Origin: an uncultured Oscillospiraceae bacterium
Lineage (GTDB): Bacteria; Bacillota; Clostridia; Oscillospirales; Ruminococcaceae
Length of the DNA: 46,440 bases
Assembly: GCA_949741215.1 (NCBI GenBank)
Contig: CATJLA010000100.1
Coordinates: 1-46,440 of the forward strand
Direction of reading: 5' to 3'
Both the position numbers and the translations under genes were made by a program. How positions within the stretch are numbered: the stretch's first letter is position 1; each line of letters opens with the position of its first letter. Below the pieces are notes generated by a model. It searched no databases, was not told the DNA's origin, and saw only the letters and a program-made list of their open reading frames with translations. Positions 1-8,043 of the stretch are shown here, piece by piece.

Positions 1-1440
1 CAAAAGCGACTCTTTAGTGAACGGCTGTGCATAGCCGTATTGTTTTCGTTTTTCATCGAATTCGCTGTCGGTGTACTGCTGTTCCGCATATTCCTTCAAA
101 TCGTCCACAAGCGAATGTCCTACTGCATCGGAGAAAGCCGCTTTTTCCCGCCAGAGAATTTCTTCCGGCAGAAGCTGATCCTTTTCAAAGGCTTTTCGCA
201 ACAGATATTTGCCTTTTCCGTACCGATTTACCTTCATTTCCGGGGCAATTGACATCACATATTTTACAAAATCCAGGTCTCCAAAGGGCACTCGGGCCTC
301 CAGCGAGTTTACCGAAATACACCGGTCCGCCCGCAGCACGTCATAGCAGTGCAGCTCCTGAATCCGCTTTTCCGCCTCCTGCTGAAATTCCGCCGGAGAG
401 GGGGCAAAGTCGGTATATTTATAGCCGAAAAGCTCATCGGAAATTTCTCCGGTCAACAGTACCCGAATATCTGTCTGCTCATGAATGGCTTTGCAAACCA
501 GGTACATCCCCATGCTTGCCCGGACGGTAGTGATGTCATAAGTTCCAAGCAAATAGACTACAGTCTCTAATGCGTCCAACACATCCTCTCGGGTAATAAT
601 CACCTCGGAGTGGTAGCTGCCGATATAATCGGCCACCTGCTTAGCGTATTTCAGGTCAATGGCATCAGTTTCCATGCCAATGGCAAAGGTGCGGATCGGC
701 TCCCTGTTTCCCTTAGCCGCAATAGCGCACACCAAGGAGGAATCCAGCCCGCCGGAAAGCAGAAATCCCACCTTGGCGTCGGCCACCAGCCGTTTTTCCA
801 CTCCGGCTACCAGCTTATCGTGGATATTCCGGCACACTGTCTCCAAATCATCGCGGCAGAAGGCATTGGGATGCGCGACGTCACTGTAGCGAATAAACGA
901 ACCCTCTTTATAATAATGTCCGGGTGGAAATGGGAAAATTTTCTCACACAGCGTTACCAAATTCTTTGCCTCGCTGGCAAAAAGAATGGCCCCCTCGGCG
1001 TCATACCCGTAGTACAGCGGACGGATGCCGATGGGGTCCCGGGCGGCAATGTACTGCTGGCTATCTCCATCAAACAGGATCAGGGCAAACTCGGCGTCCA
1101 GCATTTTGAACATCTCATCACCATATTCTTTGTATAAAGGCAACAAAATTTCGCAGTCAGAATCGCTTTGGAACAGATAGCCTTTGGCCTCCAGCTCTGT
1201 TTTCAGGGGGGCAAAACCGTAAATTTCTCCGTTGCACACCAAATAGCTGCCTCCCTGCGAAAAGGGCTGCATCCCCGCCGGGGTAAGCCCCATGATTGCC
1301 AGCCGATGAAAGCCCAAAAGCCCCTTGCCGGTGTCAACAATGCGGCTGTCATCCGGCCCTCGGGAGACGGTTTTCTCAAAGCCTTCCTGGAATTTTTTCA
1401 GGCTGGCGCGCCCGGTGCAATATCCCATAATCGAACACAT
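1..1440 (-). CDS. asnB: Asparagine synthetase B (glutamine-hydrolysing), 3' end outside window
   Basis: Makes asparagine from aspartate, ATP and glutamine-derived ammonia in the cytosol. The reading frame is open to the window edge, giving 480 residues; the C-terminus is missing. It starts MCSIMGYCTG, so Cys2 becomes the N-terminal nucleophile of the class II amidotransferase domain. The PP-loop LSGGLDSS, which binds ATP in the synthetase domain, lies near residues 227-234, and TGEISDELFGY further on is typical of the family. The start is supported by an AAAGGACG ribosome site a few bases upstream. It follows glnN on the same strand after 154 bases holding a palindromic repeat. I see no good promoter of its own, so read-through from glnN is plausible (inference). 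Confidence 0.93.
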   Translation of the reverse strand, partial: MCSIMGYCTGRASLKKFQEGFEKTVSRGPDDSRIVDTGKGLLGFHRLAIMGLTPAGMQPFSQGGSYLVCNGEIYGFAPLKTELEAKGYLFQSDSDCEILLPLYKEYGDEMFKMLDAEFALILFDGDSQQYIAARDPIGIRPLYYGYDAEGAILFASEAKNLVTLCEKIFPFPPGHYYKEGSFIRYSDVAHPNAFCRDDLETVCRNIHDKLVAGVEKRLVADAKVGFLLSGGLDSSLVCAIAAKGNREPIRTFAIGMETDAIDLKYAKQVADYIGSYHSEVIITREDVLDALETVVYLLGTYDITTVRASMGMYLVCKAIHEQTDIRVLLTGEISDELFGYKYTDFAPSPAEFQQEAEKRIQELHCYDVLRADRCISVNSLEARVPFGDLDFVKYVMSIAPEMKVNRYGKGKYLLRKAFEKDQLLPEEILWREKAAFSDAVGHSLVDDLKEYAEQQYTDSEFDEKRKQYGYAQPFTKESLL

Positions 1441-1513
1441 AGCGTTTCGTCCTTTCGTTTTTGCTCTAAGTCTTTCATTGTAAGGCAATCAATTTCGTTT
1501 TATTTCTATTATT

Positions 1514-1583
1514 GGACGTCGCCATGCCTCACACATTTTTCGGGCACAAAGCCTTGCCTCAAGTGCAAGGCATCGTGACGTCC
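1514..1583. repeat. Palindromic GACGT element between glnN and asnB
   Basis: The two 16-base arms, GGACGTCGCCATGCCT and the reverse complement of AGGCATCGTGACGTCC, match at 14 positions and enclose about 38 bases. The element is not followed by a T-run, so it does not look like a plain terminator. It belongs to the dispersed family described in the findings. Confidence 0.7.
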
Positions 1584-1594
1584 TAAGGGCCAAA

Positions 1595-3697
1595 TTATTT
1601 TACGCTGAACAACAAATCTCCATATGTGGGGTATGGCCAGTACTTCTTGGCGGTAATGGTTTCCGCCTGGTCGCACACTGCCCGAAGTTCGCTCATTTTC
1701 TCAATCAATGTATCTCTGATGGCATTGGCCTGAGAGAGCACCTCCCCTATCGCAGAAATTTCTGTGACAGAATCCGCCAAAGCATCGGTACACTGGGCGA
1801 TCTGATCGGTCAGGCTGGAAAGCTTTTTCACCAGCTCCTTTTCATACCGGCAGGCAAGGCCCTCCTCCAGCGCCTTTTTGGCAGCGGCGGTTTTTGCGAT
1901 TTCAGTCGCATATTCCTCAATGGCGGGCACAATCTGTTTTCTCGCCATGGAAACCATGGTGTTTGCCTCAATTATCACGGTTTTACAGTAATTTTCCAGC
2001 ATAATATCACACCGGGATTTCAGCTCCGCCTCAGAATAAACCCCTTGAGAGGTTAGCATGTCAATGTTCTTTTGATCTAACAGATGAGGCATACAGTCGG
2101 GGGTGGTGGGGTAGTTCAGCAGTCCCCTCTTTTGGGTGGCCTCCTGAATCCAGCTTTCATCATAGCCGTTGCCGTTGAAGATAATATGCTTATGCTCCCG
2201 AATCGTGCTTTGAATCAGCTGATGCAGCGCGGTGTCAAAGTCCGCAGCATTCTCCAGCTTATCGGCATACTTTTTTAGAACTTCCGCTACTGCCGCATTC
2301 AGCATAATGTTGGCGCAGGCAATGCTGTTGGAGGAGCCAAGCATCCGGAATTCAAATTTGTTGCCTGTAAAAGCAAAGGGAGAGGTACGGTTCCGGTCGG
2401 TGGTATCCCGGCTGAAGTTGGGCAGGACGTCCGCCCCTAACTGCATTATGGTATGCTCTGCCCCGTTATAGGGCTTGTCGGACTCTATCGCTTCCAGGAC
2501 GTCGTTTAGCTCATCTCCTAAGAAAATAGATACAACTGCGGGAGGGGCCTCATTCGCTCCCAGTCTATGGTCATTGCCGGCAGTGGCTACAGCAATGCGC
2601 AGCAGATCCTGATAATCGTCCACCGCCTTGATTACGGCGCAGAGGAACAGCAAAAACTGAGCGTTCTCGTAAGGGGTTTCGCCGGGAGAAAGGAGGTTGA
2701 CGCCGGTATCGGTAGCAATAGACCAGTTGTTGTGCTTGCCGGAGCCGTTCACGCCGTCAAATGGCTTCTCGTGCAGCAGGCAGACAAGACCGTGCTTGGC
2801 GGCTACCTTCTGCATCATCTCCATCATCAGCTGGTTATGATCGGTGGCAATGTTGGTGGTGGTGTAAATGGGGGCCAGCTCGTGCTGGGCGGGAGCTACC
2901 TCATTGTGCTCTGTTTTGGCCAAAATGCCCAGTTTCCACAGCTCCTGGTTCAGCTCCTCCATGTAAGCGGCTACCCGGGGCTTAATTACGCCAAAGTAGT
3001 GGTCGTCCATCTCCTGGCCCTTGGGGGGCTTTGCGCCAAACAGAGTGCGGCCGGTAAAGCGCAGGTCGGGGCGGCGGTTATACATTTCCTGGGTAATCAA
3101 AAAGTATTCTTGTTCCGGGCCGACGCAGGTGCGCACCCGTTTTACCCCGGCATTGCCAAACAACCGCAAAATCCTTAAAGCCTGCTTGTTCAGCGCATCC
3201 ATGGAACGGAGCAGAGGGGTTTTTTTGTCCAGCGCCTCGCCGCCATAGGAGCAGAAGGCGGTAGGGATGCACAACGTCTTACCCTTAATAAAGGCGTAGG
3301 AGGTAGGGTCCCAGGCGGTATAGCCCCGGGCCTCAAAGGTAGCCCGCAGCCCGCCGGAGGGGAAGGAGGAGGCATCCGGCTCGCCCTGAATCAGCTCCTT
3401 GCCGGAGAACTCCATAATTACGCCGCCGTCCGGGGAGGGGGTAATAAAGCTATCATGCTTTTCGGCGGTGATACCGGTTAGGGGCTGGAACCAGTGGGTA
3501 TAATGGGTTGCCCCTTTAGAAACCGCCCAGTCCCGCATGGCATTGGCCACGGCATTCGCCACACCGATATCCAGCCGCTGGCCCTCATCAATGGTTTTTT
3601 TCAAGGATTGGTATACCTTGGCGGAGAGGGTGGCCTTCATTACCCGGTCGTCAAACACCTGGCTGCCGAAATATTCCGATACGGTTGTGCTCATCAT
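1595..3697 (-). CDS. glnN: Glutamine synthetase type III (GlnN)
   Basis: Forms glutamine from glutamate, ammonium and ATP. The 700-residue length fits GSIII, which is much longer than type I enzymes. The segment [10 protein letters not shown] near residues 314-325 is the GSIII version of the glutamate/ATP-binding region, and the C-terminal helical region ([15 protein letters not shown] and onward) is specific to type III. Two ATGs lie in tandem (3697 and 3694). An AAGGGGCG ribosome site fits either; the 15 residues that could be added upstream lack support. A strong sigma-A promoter and a terminator/antiterminator leader precede it, so expression is probably controlled by antitermination. A second, type I synthetase lies about 5 kb away. 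Confidence 0.96.
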   Translation of the reverse strand: MMSTTVSEYFGSQVFDDRVMKATLSAKVYQSLKKTIDEGQRLDIGVANAVANAMRDWAVSKGATHYTHWFQPLTGITAEKHDSFITPSPDGGVIMEFSGKELIQGEPDASSFPSGGLRATFEARGYTAWDPTSYAFIKGKTLCIPTAFCSYGGEALDKKTPLLRSMDALNKQALRILRLFGNAGVKRVRTCVGPEQEYFLITQEMYNRRPDLRFTGRTLFGAKPPKGQEMDDHYFGVIKPRVAAYMEELNQELWKLGILAKTEHNEVAPAQHELAPIYTTTNIATDHNQLMMEMMQKVAAKHGLVCLLHEKPFDGVNGSGKHNNWSIATDTGVNLLSPGETPYENAQFLLFLCAVIKAVDDYQDLLRIAVATAGNDHRLGANEAPPAVVSIFLGDELNDVLEAIESDKPYNGAEHTIMQLGADVLPNFSRDTTDRNRTSPFAFTGNKFEFRMLGSSNSIACANIMLNAAVAEVLKKYADKLENAADFDTALHQLIQSTIREHKHIIFNGNGYDESWIQEATQKRGLLNYPTTPDCMPHLLDQKNIDMLTSQGVYSEAELKSRCDIMLENYCKTVIIEANTMVSMARKQIVPAIEEYATEIAKTAAAKKALEEGLACRYEKELVKKLSSLTDQIAQCTDALADSVTEISAIGEVLSQANAIRDTLIEKMSELRAVCDQAETITAKKYWPYPTYGDLLFSVK

Positions 3698-3732
3698 AAA
3701 ACGCCCCTTCTTAAAAAAATCGGTTATCGCTA

Positions 3733-3798
3733 CAAAAAACAAGACAAGAGCGCCTTTCCTGCATTTTCATGCAGCTTGAAAGACGCCCTTGCCTTTTC
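3733..3798 (-). promoter_or_regulatory. glnN leader: ANTAR-type hexaloop hairpin overlapping a terminator
   Basis: Read on the minus strand, 3791-3778 pairs over 14 bases (two G-U) with 3758-3745. An inner CTGCAT/ATGCAG stem and a T6 run (3739-3734) follow, making a strong intrinsic terminator. Overlapping its 5' arm is a smaller hairpin with stem AAAGGC/GTCTTT and the six-base loop AAGGGC (3790-3785). The two folds exclude each other. Loop A1 and G4 match the hexaloop rule known for ANTAR targets. That an ANTAR protein acts here is inference. Confidence 0.75.
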
Positions 3799-3806
3799 TG
3801 CTTTGC

Positions 3807-3836
3807 ATTATACACCCTTGCAAGGGGAGATGTCAA
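3807..3836 (-). promoter_or_regulatory. Sigma-A promoter of glnN
   Basis: On the minus strand a perfect TTGACA (3836-3831) and a perfect TATAAT (3812-3807) are separated by 18 bases. The predicted start near 3800 puts the hexaloop hairpin at the very 5' end of the transcript. Confidence 0.85.
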
Positions 3837-3982
3837 CGGGGGTTTGCAATTATTTTTTTCTTTCCTGCATTTTCGTGGGAATTCTATAAAATGCTTTCTT
3901 CTCGGAAAAATATTTTTGTCTATCTTTTGCGGACGAGTGTGCTCGCTTTACCGCTTTGTGCTTTGGGGAGGTGGGGAATTTC

Positions 3983-4047
3983 GTACTCTGCGGAGTACGA
4001 CCAGGGGACTCTGCCCCCTGGACCCCTGCCACCTTTAAGGAAGGTGG
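3983..4047. repeat. Cluster of three adjacent hairpins in glnN-gltB1 spacer
   Basis: Three inverted repeats stand end to end: GTACTCTGCGGAGTAC (3983-3998), CCAGGGG/CCCCCTGG (4001-4021) and CCACCTT/AAGGTGG (4029-4047). The spacer around them (3837-4184) holds no convincing gene; the short open frames lack ribosome sites. The sequence resembles intergenic repeats common in gut Clostridia (from memory, not checked). Confidence 0.6.
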
Positions 4048-4184
4048 ACGAACCTTGTTTTCCGCTCTGCGATGCCTTATCTTTTTTTCTGCACAAAATT
4101 GCCGCATTCCCAGAGGGTAATAAAATATAAGAAAGCTTTGACGGAAGCATGGGAATTTTAAGCGCTGTCACGTCTGGAAAAAAC

Positions 4185-4212
4185 TTGACAAAATGCAGGA
4201 TGGTGTTATAAT
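4185..4212 (+). promoter_or_regulatory. Sigma-A promoter of the glutamate synthase genes
   Basis: TTGACA at 4185-4190 and TATAAT at 4207-4212 are both perfect and 16 bases apart. The predicted transcript start is near 4219, the first base of the hexaloop hairpin. Confidence 0.88.
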
Positions 4213-4218
4213 AGTTGC

Positions 4219-4281
4219 AAATGAGCAAAGGCGTTCATTTTGGTTTGGGGTGAAATTCCCGCCAAAATGGGCGCTTTTTTC
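4219..4281 (+). promoter_or_regulatory. gltB1 leader: ANTAR-type hexaloop hairpin overlapping a terminator
   Basis: A 17-pair stem (4227-4243 with 4262-4278, three G-U pairs), an inner GGGG/CCC stem and T-runs after it form an intrinsic terminator about 100 bases before the gene. The alternative hairpin pairs AAATGAGC (4219-4226) with GTTCATTT (4233-4240) around the loop AAAGGC (4227-4232), using up the terminator's 5' arm. The loop has A1 and G4, as in ANTAR-bound RNAs. GCTCATTT at 4302-4309 could also pair with the first eight bases. Confidence 0.78.
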
Positions 4282-4383
4282 TCTTTTTTGGGGCTATTTG
4301 GGCTCATTTTCGGGTAATTTTGCGTGAATTGGGCCAGATTTTCGCCAAATTCAGATTATAAGGACAGAGAGGACTGTGAAAAC

Positions 4384-5481
4384 ATGAAATCAGAAGGCCA
4401 GGTGCGCATCCCCTCCGGCTGCGCCATTGCTGCGGTGATCTCCCGGGAAGGCCGCAGAATGTCCGGCGAGCCGGTGATCCGGGCTATGGAGCCGATGCAT
4501 GACCGTTCCAACGGGCTGGGGGGCGGCTTTGCAGGCTACGGCATCTATCCTGAATACAAGGATTACTACGCATTTCACTTCTTTTTTGACGACCGCGCCG
4601 CCCGGAAAGCCTGCGAAGCCTTTTTGAAGGAGCGGTTTGAGATTGTACAGTCAGAGATTATACCTACCCGCAAGCTGCCGGCTATTACCGATGAACCGGT
4701 GATCTGGCGGTATTTTGTGGCGCCCTTCCCCTCCTTGCTGCGGAGCCTGCAGCTGGATGAAAAGGAGTTTGTGGCCCGCACGGTGATGAAGATCAATGCA
4801 GAGCTGCCGGGAACTTACGTGTTCTCCAGCGGGAAGAATATGGGAACCTTTAAGGCTGTGGGGTTTCCGGAGGACGTGGGCAGGTACTATCGTCTGGAGG
4901 AATATGAGGGGTACTGCTGGACAGCCCATGGGCGGTATCCTACCAACACGCCCGGATGGTGGGGCGGGGCGCACCCTTTTACGCTGCTGGATTTTTCGGT
5001 GGTGCATAACGGGGAGATTTCCTCCTATGACGCCAACCGGAGGTTTATTGAGATGTTTGGGTACCAGTGCACATTACAGACAGATACGGAGGTAATTACC
5101 TATATTTTGGATTATCTGGTGCGAGTGCAGGGGCTTACTTTAGAGGAGGCAGCCAGCGTGATTGCCGCGCCATTTTGGAGCACAATCGAACAGAAAACCG
5201 ATTTGGAGGACAAAGAGAAGCATTTGTATCTGCGGAATTTGTTTTCCAGCCTTTTGGTGACGGGGCCGTTTTCCATTATTTTAGGCTTTGAGGGGGGCCT
5301 TATGGCGCTGAACGACCGGCTGAAGCTCCGCTCCATGGTGGTGGCGGAGAAGGAGGATAAGGTTTATATCGCCAGTGAGGAGGCGGCGATTCGAACAATG
5401 GAGCCGGAAGCGGAGAATTTGTGGGCTCCGGCTGGCGGGGAACCGGTGATTGTGACTGTAAAATGTAAAACAGCAATATAA
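4384..5481 (+). CDS. Glutamate synthase, separate class II glutamine amidotransferase subunit
   Basis: Hydrolyses glutamine to feed ammonia to a glutamate synthase. In standard GltB this is the N-terminal domain; here it is a 365-residue protein of its own. The stretch GRYPTNTPGWWGGAHPF, then VVHNGEISSY and TDTEVITYI, is highly characteristic. The likely nucleophile is Cys13 (in IPSGCAIAAV), which would require removal of a 12-residue propeptide. I chose ATG 4384, about 11 bases after GAGAGG, over an upstream GTG at 4324 that lacks a ribosome site. It is followed after 203 bases by the FMN/Fe-S subunit. The leader carries a promoter and a likely antitermination switch. Confidence 0.9.
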   Translation: MKSEGQVRIPSGCAIAAVISREGRRMSGEPVIRAMEPMHDRSNGLGGGFAGYGIYPEYKDYYAFHFFFDDRAARKACEAFLKERFEIVQSEIIPTRKLPAITDEPVIWRYFVAPFPSLLRSLQLDEKEFVARTVMKINAELPGTYVFSSGKNMGTFKAVGFPEDVGRYYRLEEYEGYCWTAHGRYPTNTPGWWGGAHPFTLLDFSVVHNGEISSYDANRRFIEMFGYQCTLQTDTEVITYILDYLVRVQGLTLEEAASVIAAPFWSTIEQKTDLEDKEKHLYLRNLFSSLLVTGPFSIILGFEGGLMALNDRLKLRSMVVAEKEDKVYIASEEAAIRTMEPEAENLWAPAGGEPVIVTVKCKTAI

Positions 5482-5684
5482 CGCAGGCTGTTTTTGGCAG
5501 TCTTTACGCAGCAATGACTGTGGCCATCCGTTAGAAGCTCGGTACCGAGTACCTATAAACCGGTGGGGGATCGGTTATGGGCCGCAGGTACGACCAAACT
5601 AACCGGAGCAGTGATGATACCATCCCGCACAAAAAACACAAAGCCGCACTTACGTCCCCAAAAATTTGAAAAGAGGATACTGCC

Positions 5685-7190
5685 ATGAACGAAGGATTTT
5701 TTTACCCGGAATTTGAAATACTTCGCCGGGAGGACCGCTGTACCGCCTGTAATCTTTGCGGGCAGCAGTGTGCCAACGGCGTCCATTTTTTGAACGCCAA
5801 AACCGGCAGAATGGAAAGCGACGACAGCAAATGTGTAAACTGCCAGCGCTGTGTGGCGTTCTGCCCTGCCCATGCCCTGAAAATTACAGAAAGCAGCAGC
5901 GCTTTTAAGCAAAACGCCAACTGGCAGCCGGATACTGTACGGGAAATATACAAGCAGGCCGGCAGCGGCGGTGTGCTGCTTTCCTCTATGGGCAACCCAA
6001 AGCCTCTGCCTGTGTATTGGGATAAAATTTTGATTAACGCTTCTCAGGTGACCAATCCGCCGATTGACCCTTTGCGGGAACCTATGGAAACCCGCGTGTT
6101 TTTGGGGCAGAGGCCTGGGCGGGCTGTCCGTCTGCCAAATGGGAAGCTGGACTGCACCCTGCCTCCTCAGCTGGAGCTTGCCATGCCGGTGATGTTCTCT
6201 GCTATGAGCTATGGGTCTATCAGCTATAACGCCCATGCGGCTTTGGCCAGGGCGGCGCGGGAGCTGGGAATTTTGTATAACACCGGTGAGGGCGGGCTGC
6301 ATGAGGACTTTTACTGCTATGGGGAAAATACCATTGTGCAGGTGGCTTCCGGGCGGTTTGGCGTCCATGAAAAATACCTGAATGCCGGGGCGGGCATTGA
6401 GATTAAAATGGGCCAGGGGGCAAAGCCGGGCATTGGCGGGCATTTGCCGGGGACCAAGATTGCCGGGGATGTCTCCCGCACCAGGATGATCCCTGAAGGC
6501 TCCGATGCTATCTCCCCGGCGCCCCACCATGACATTTACTCCATTGAGGATCTGAGGCAGCTGGTGTTCTCTTTGAAGGAAGCTACACAGTATAAAAAAC
6601 CGGTTATTGTAAAGGTGGCGGCGGTGCATAATATTGCCGCCATTGCCAGCGGAATTGCCCGCAGCGGAGCGGATATTATTGCCATTGACGGCTTTCGGGG
6701 CGGCACTGGAGCGGCGCCTACCCGTATACGGGACAATGTGGGCATTCCCATTGAGCTGGCGCTGGCGGCGGTGGACCAGCGGCTGCGGGAGGAAGGCATC
6801 CGGGGACGAGTTTCTTTGGTAGCTGGGGGGAGCATCCGCAGTGCCGCGGATGTAATTAAAGCAGTGGCGCTGGGGGCGGACGCCTGCTATGTGGCTACAG
6901 CGGCACTGCTGGCTTTGGGCTGCCATCTGTGCCGCAGCTGTCAAAGCGGTAAATGCAACTGGGGCATTGCTACACAGAACCCGGAGCTGGTAAAGCGTCT
7001 GGATCCGGAAAAGGGCAGCCGGCGGCTTGTAAACCTGATGACTGCCTGGAAGCATGAGATTATGGAGATGATGGGCGGCATGGGGATCAATTCTATTGAG
7101 GCACTGCGGGGCAACCGGCTGATGCTGCGGGGCATTGGTTTAACCGAGAAGGAGCTTTCTATCCTTGGCATTGCCCATGCCGGGGAGTAA
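5685..7190 (+). CDS. Glutamate synthase, Fe-S/FMN synthase subunit with ferredoxin domain
   Basis: Catalyses reductive transfer of ammonia to 2-oxoglutarate, giving glutamate. The N-terminus has two CxxCxxCxxxC clusters (Cys19/22/25/29 and 50/53/56/60), a 2[4Fe-4S] ferredoxin domain. The rest is the FMN-binding TIM barrel of GltB (AMSYGSISYNAHAALARAAR, GGTGAAPTRIRDNVG), ending with the Cys-rich GCHLCRSCQSGKC that would hold the 3Fe-4S cluster. At 501 residues this is the archaeal-style separate synthase subunit. No GltD-type NAD(P)H subunit is nearby, so electrons probably come from ferredoxin (inference). The ribosome site AGAGGA precedes ATG 5685. A half-copy of the palindromic repeat family lies at 5643-5659. 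Confidence 0.93.
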   Translation: MNEGFFYPEFEILRREDRCTACNLCGQQCANGVHFLNAKTGRMESDDSKCVNCQRCVAFCPAHALKITESSSAFKQNANWQPDTVREIYKQAGSGGVLLSSMGNPKPLPVYWDKILINASQVTNPPIDPLREPMETRVFLGQRPGRAVRLPNGKLDCTLPPQLELAMPVMFSAMSYGSISYNAHAALARAARELGILYNTGEGGLHEDFYCYGENTIVQVASGRFGVHEKYLNAGAGIEIKMGQGAKPGIGGHLPGTKIAGDVSRTRMIPEGSDAISPAPHHDIYSIEDLRQLVFSLKEATQYKKPVIVKVAAVHNIAAIASGIARSGADIIAIDGFRGGTGAAPTRIRDNVGIPIELALAAVDQRLREEGIRGRVSLVAGGSIRSAADVIKAVALGADACYVATAALLALGCHLCRSCQSGKCNWGIATQNPELVKRLDPEKGSRRLVNLMTAWKHEIMEMMGGMGINSIEALRGNRLMLRGIGLTEKELSILGIAHAGE

Positions 7191-7268
7191 TCTTTATTTT
7201 GGGGGTGGGACGGAAGTGGGCTTTTGGTTCCTCTGCTTTCGTGGAAGAAGCTTCTTAGAAAAGGGCAG

Positions 7269-7295
7269 CAAAAAGCCCCGCTGCTTCAGCGGGGC
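7269..7295 (-). terminator. Terminator of the coiled-coil gene
   Basis: Nine-base arms GCCCCGCTG/CAGCGGGGC with a three-base loop. On the minus strand a TTTTT run follows, so it ends the gene at 7330-7875. On the plus strand no T-run follows, so it stops gltB2 transcripts poorly if at all. Confidence 0.8.
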
Positions 7296-7329
7296 TGCAA
7301 TAGGGGATAAGGACTATGTATCAGGCAAA

Positions 7330-7875
7330 TCAGGCGGGCTGATGCTCTAAAACGGCAACACGGGTCTGCAGATTGTCCACCTTGCTTTCCAGGCTTTCTG
7401 TACGATTTTCCAGCTCTTCCCCTTTTTCCCGGTTGACATAATGACCATCAAATAAGGCGCCGATCTTTTTGGAAAGGTCGTTCTCAATCATGAGCTTAAT
7501 TTGGAGGGTCTGGTTATCAATTTGCTCCTTCAAATCCCCTATTTGCTTGACCATTCTGTCCTCAAGAGCATCTATTTTTTTATCCACTCTACCCTCAAGG
7601 GAAACTATCTGCTCGTTCATCCTGTCCTCAAGGGCAGTCATACGTTCATTCATTTGGCGGGATTGTTCGTCCATCCGCTCGTTTAATTGGCGGGTTCGCT
7701 CATCCATCTGTTCATTTAACTGGCGGGTGTGCTCATCCATACGCTCATTTAACTGACGGGTTCGCTCATCCATCTGTTCATTCAGCTGACGGGTGTGCTC
7801 ATCCATACGCTCGTCCATTCGCTGCATATAGGTTTCCATCAATCCGGTAATTTGCTCTTTCAATTCCTTATCCAC
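7330..7875 (-). CDS. Hypothetical coiled-coil protein of hendecad repeats
   Basis: I do not recognise a characterised family. The 181 residues are almost all coiled coil: an N-terminal run of 11-residue repeats of the type MDERTRQLNER/MDEHTRQLNEQ, a looser middle (ALEDRMNEQIV), and a C-terminal part with LFDGHYVNREKGEEL and a final heptad helix. There is no signal peptide, membrane segment or cysteine, so it is probably cytosolic. The GTG start at 7875 is set by AAAGGGGTG. It has its own sigma-A promoter and terminator and lies on the opposite strand between two glutamate synthase genes. A link to nitrogen metabolism is possible but unsupported. Confidence 0.8.
   Translation of the reverse strand: MDKELKEQITGLMETYMQRMDERMDEHTRQLNEQMDERTRQLNERMDEHTRQLNEQMDERTRQLNERMDEQSRQMNERMTALEDRMNEQIVSLEGRVDKKIDALEDRMVKQIGDLKEQIDNQTLQIKLMIENDLSKKIGALFDGHYVNREKGEELENRTESLESKVDNLQTRVAVLEHQPA
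7657..7821 (-). repeat. 33/66-base tandem repeat inside the coiled-coil gene
   Basis: About five near-identical 33-base units encode 11-residue hendecads. Alternate units match best, giving a 66-base higher-order period (for example 7701-7766 against 7767 onward). Copy number could vary between strains by slippage or recombination. Confidence 0.8.
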
Positions 7876-7895
7876 AAAAACACCCCTTTTGTTTT

Positions 7896-7924
7896 AGTAT
7901 AGCAAACCGCTCTGCCGCTGTCAA
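7896..7924 (-). promoter_or_regulatory. Sigma-A promoter of the coiled-coil gene
   Basis: On the minus strand TTGACA (7924-7919) and TATACT (7901-7896) are spaced by 17 bases, about 20 bases before the GTG start. Confidence 0.85.
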
Positions 7925-7973
7925 TGCGGGGGCTAGCGGGATGGTTGAAATTTCCATACCATTTTCCTCCCCA

Positions 7974-8010
7974 AACGCTTGGGAACAAAAGAGCTGTTAC
8001 GTCCCAAAAA
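7974..8010 (+). repeat. GACGT-family element, 37-base copy upstream of gltB3
   Basis: Begins AACGCTTGGGAACAAAAG and ends TTACGTCCCAAAAA. It matches 17798-17834 at 32 of 37 positions with no gaps. TTTCCATA (7951-7958) and TATGGAAA (8013-8020) flank it as outer arms. It lies just before the gltB3 ribosome site. Confidence 0.75.
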
Positions 8011-8043
8011 AATATGGAAAAAAGCCTGGAGGTATGATAAACT

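Noticed and set aside
610-1137. 175-residue plus-strand frame opposite asnB
   Set aside because: Opposite strand of a clear asparagine synthetase coding region; no ribosome site or domain.
4324-4383. GTG start extending the amidotransferase by 20 residues
   Set aside because: No ribosome site before it, while ATG 4384 has GAGAGG; the added residues do not belong to the family.
5553-7055. 500-residue open frame on the minus strand opposite the Fe-S/FMN glutamate synthase gene
   Set aside because: It is low-complexity, rich in His/Arg/Pro, and lies wholly opposite a gene with intact motifs; it is a shadow frame of high-GC coding sequence.
7650-7821. Tandem 33-base units as a CRISPR array
   Set aside because: Units are contiguous without spacers and encode in-frame hendecads of a coiled coil.
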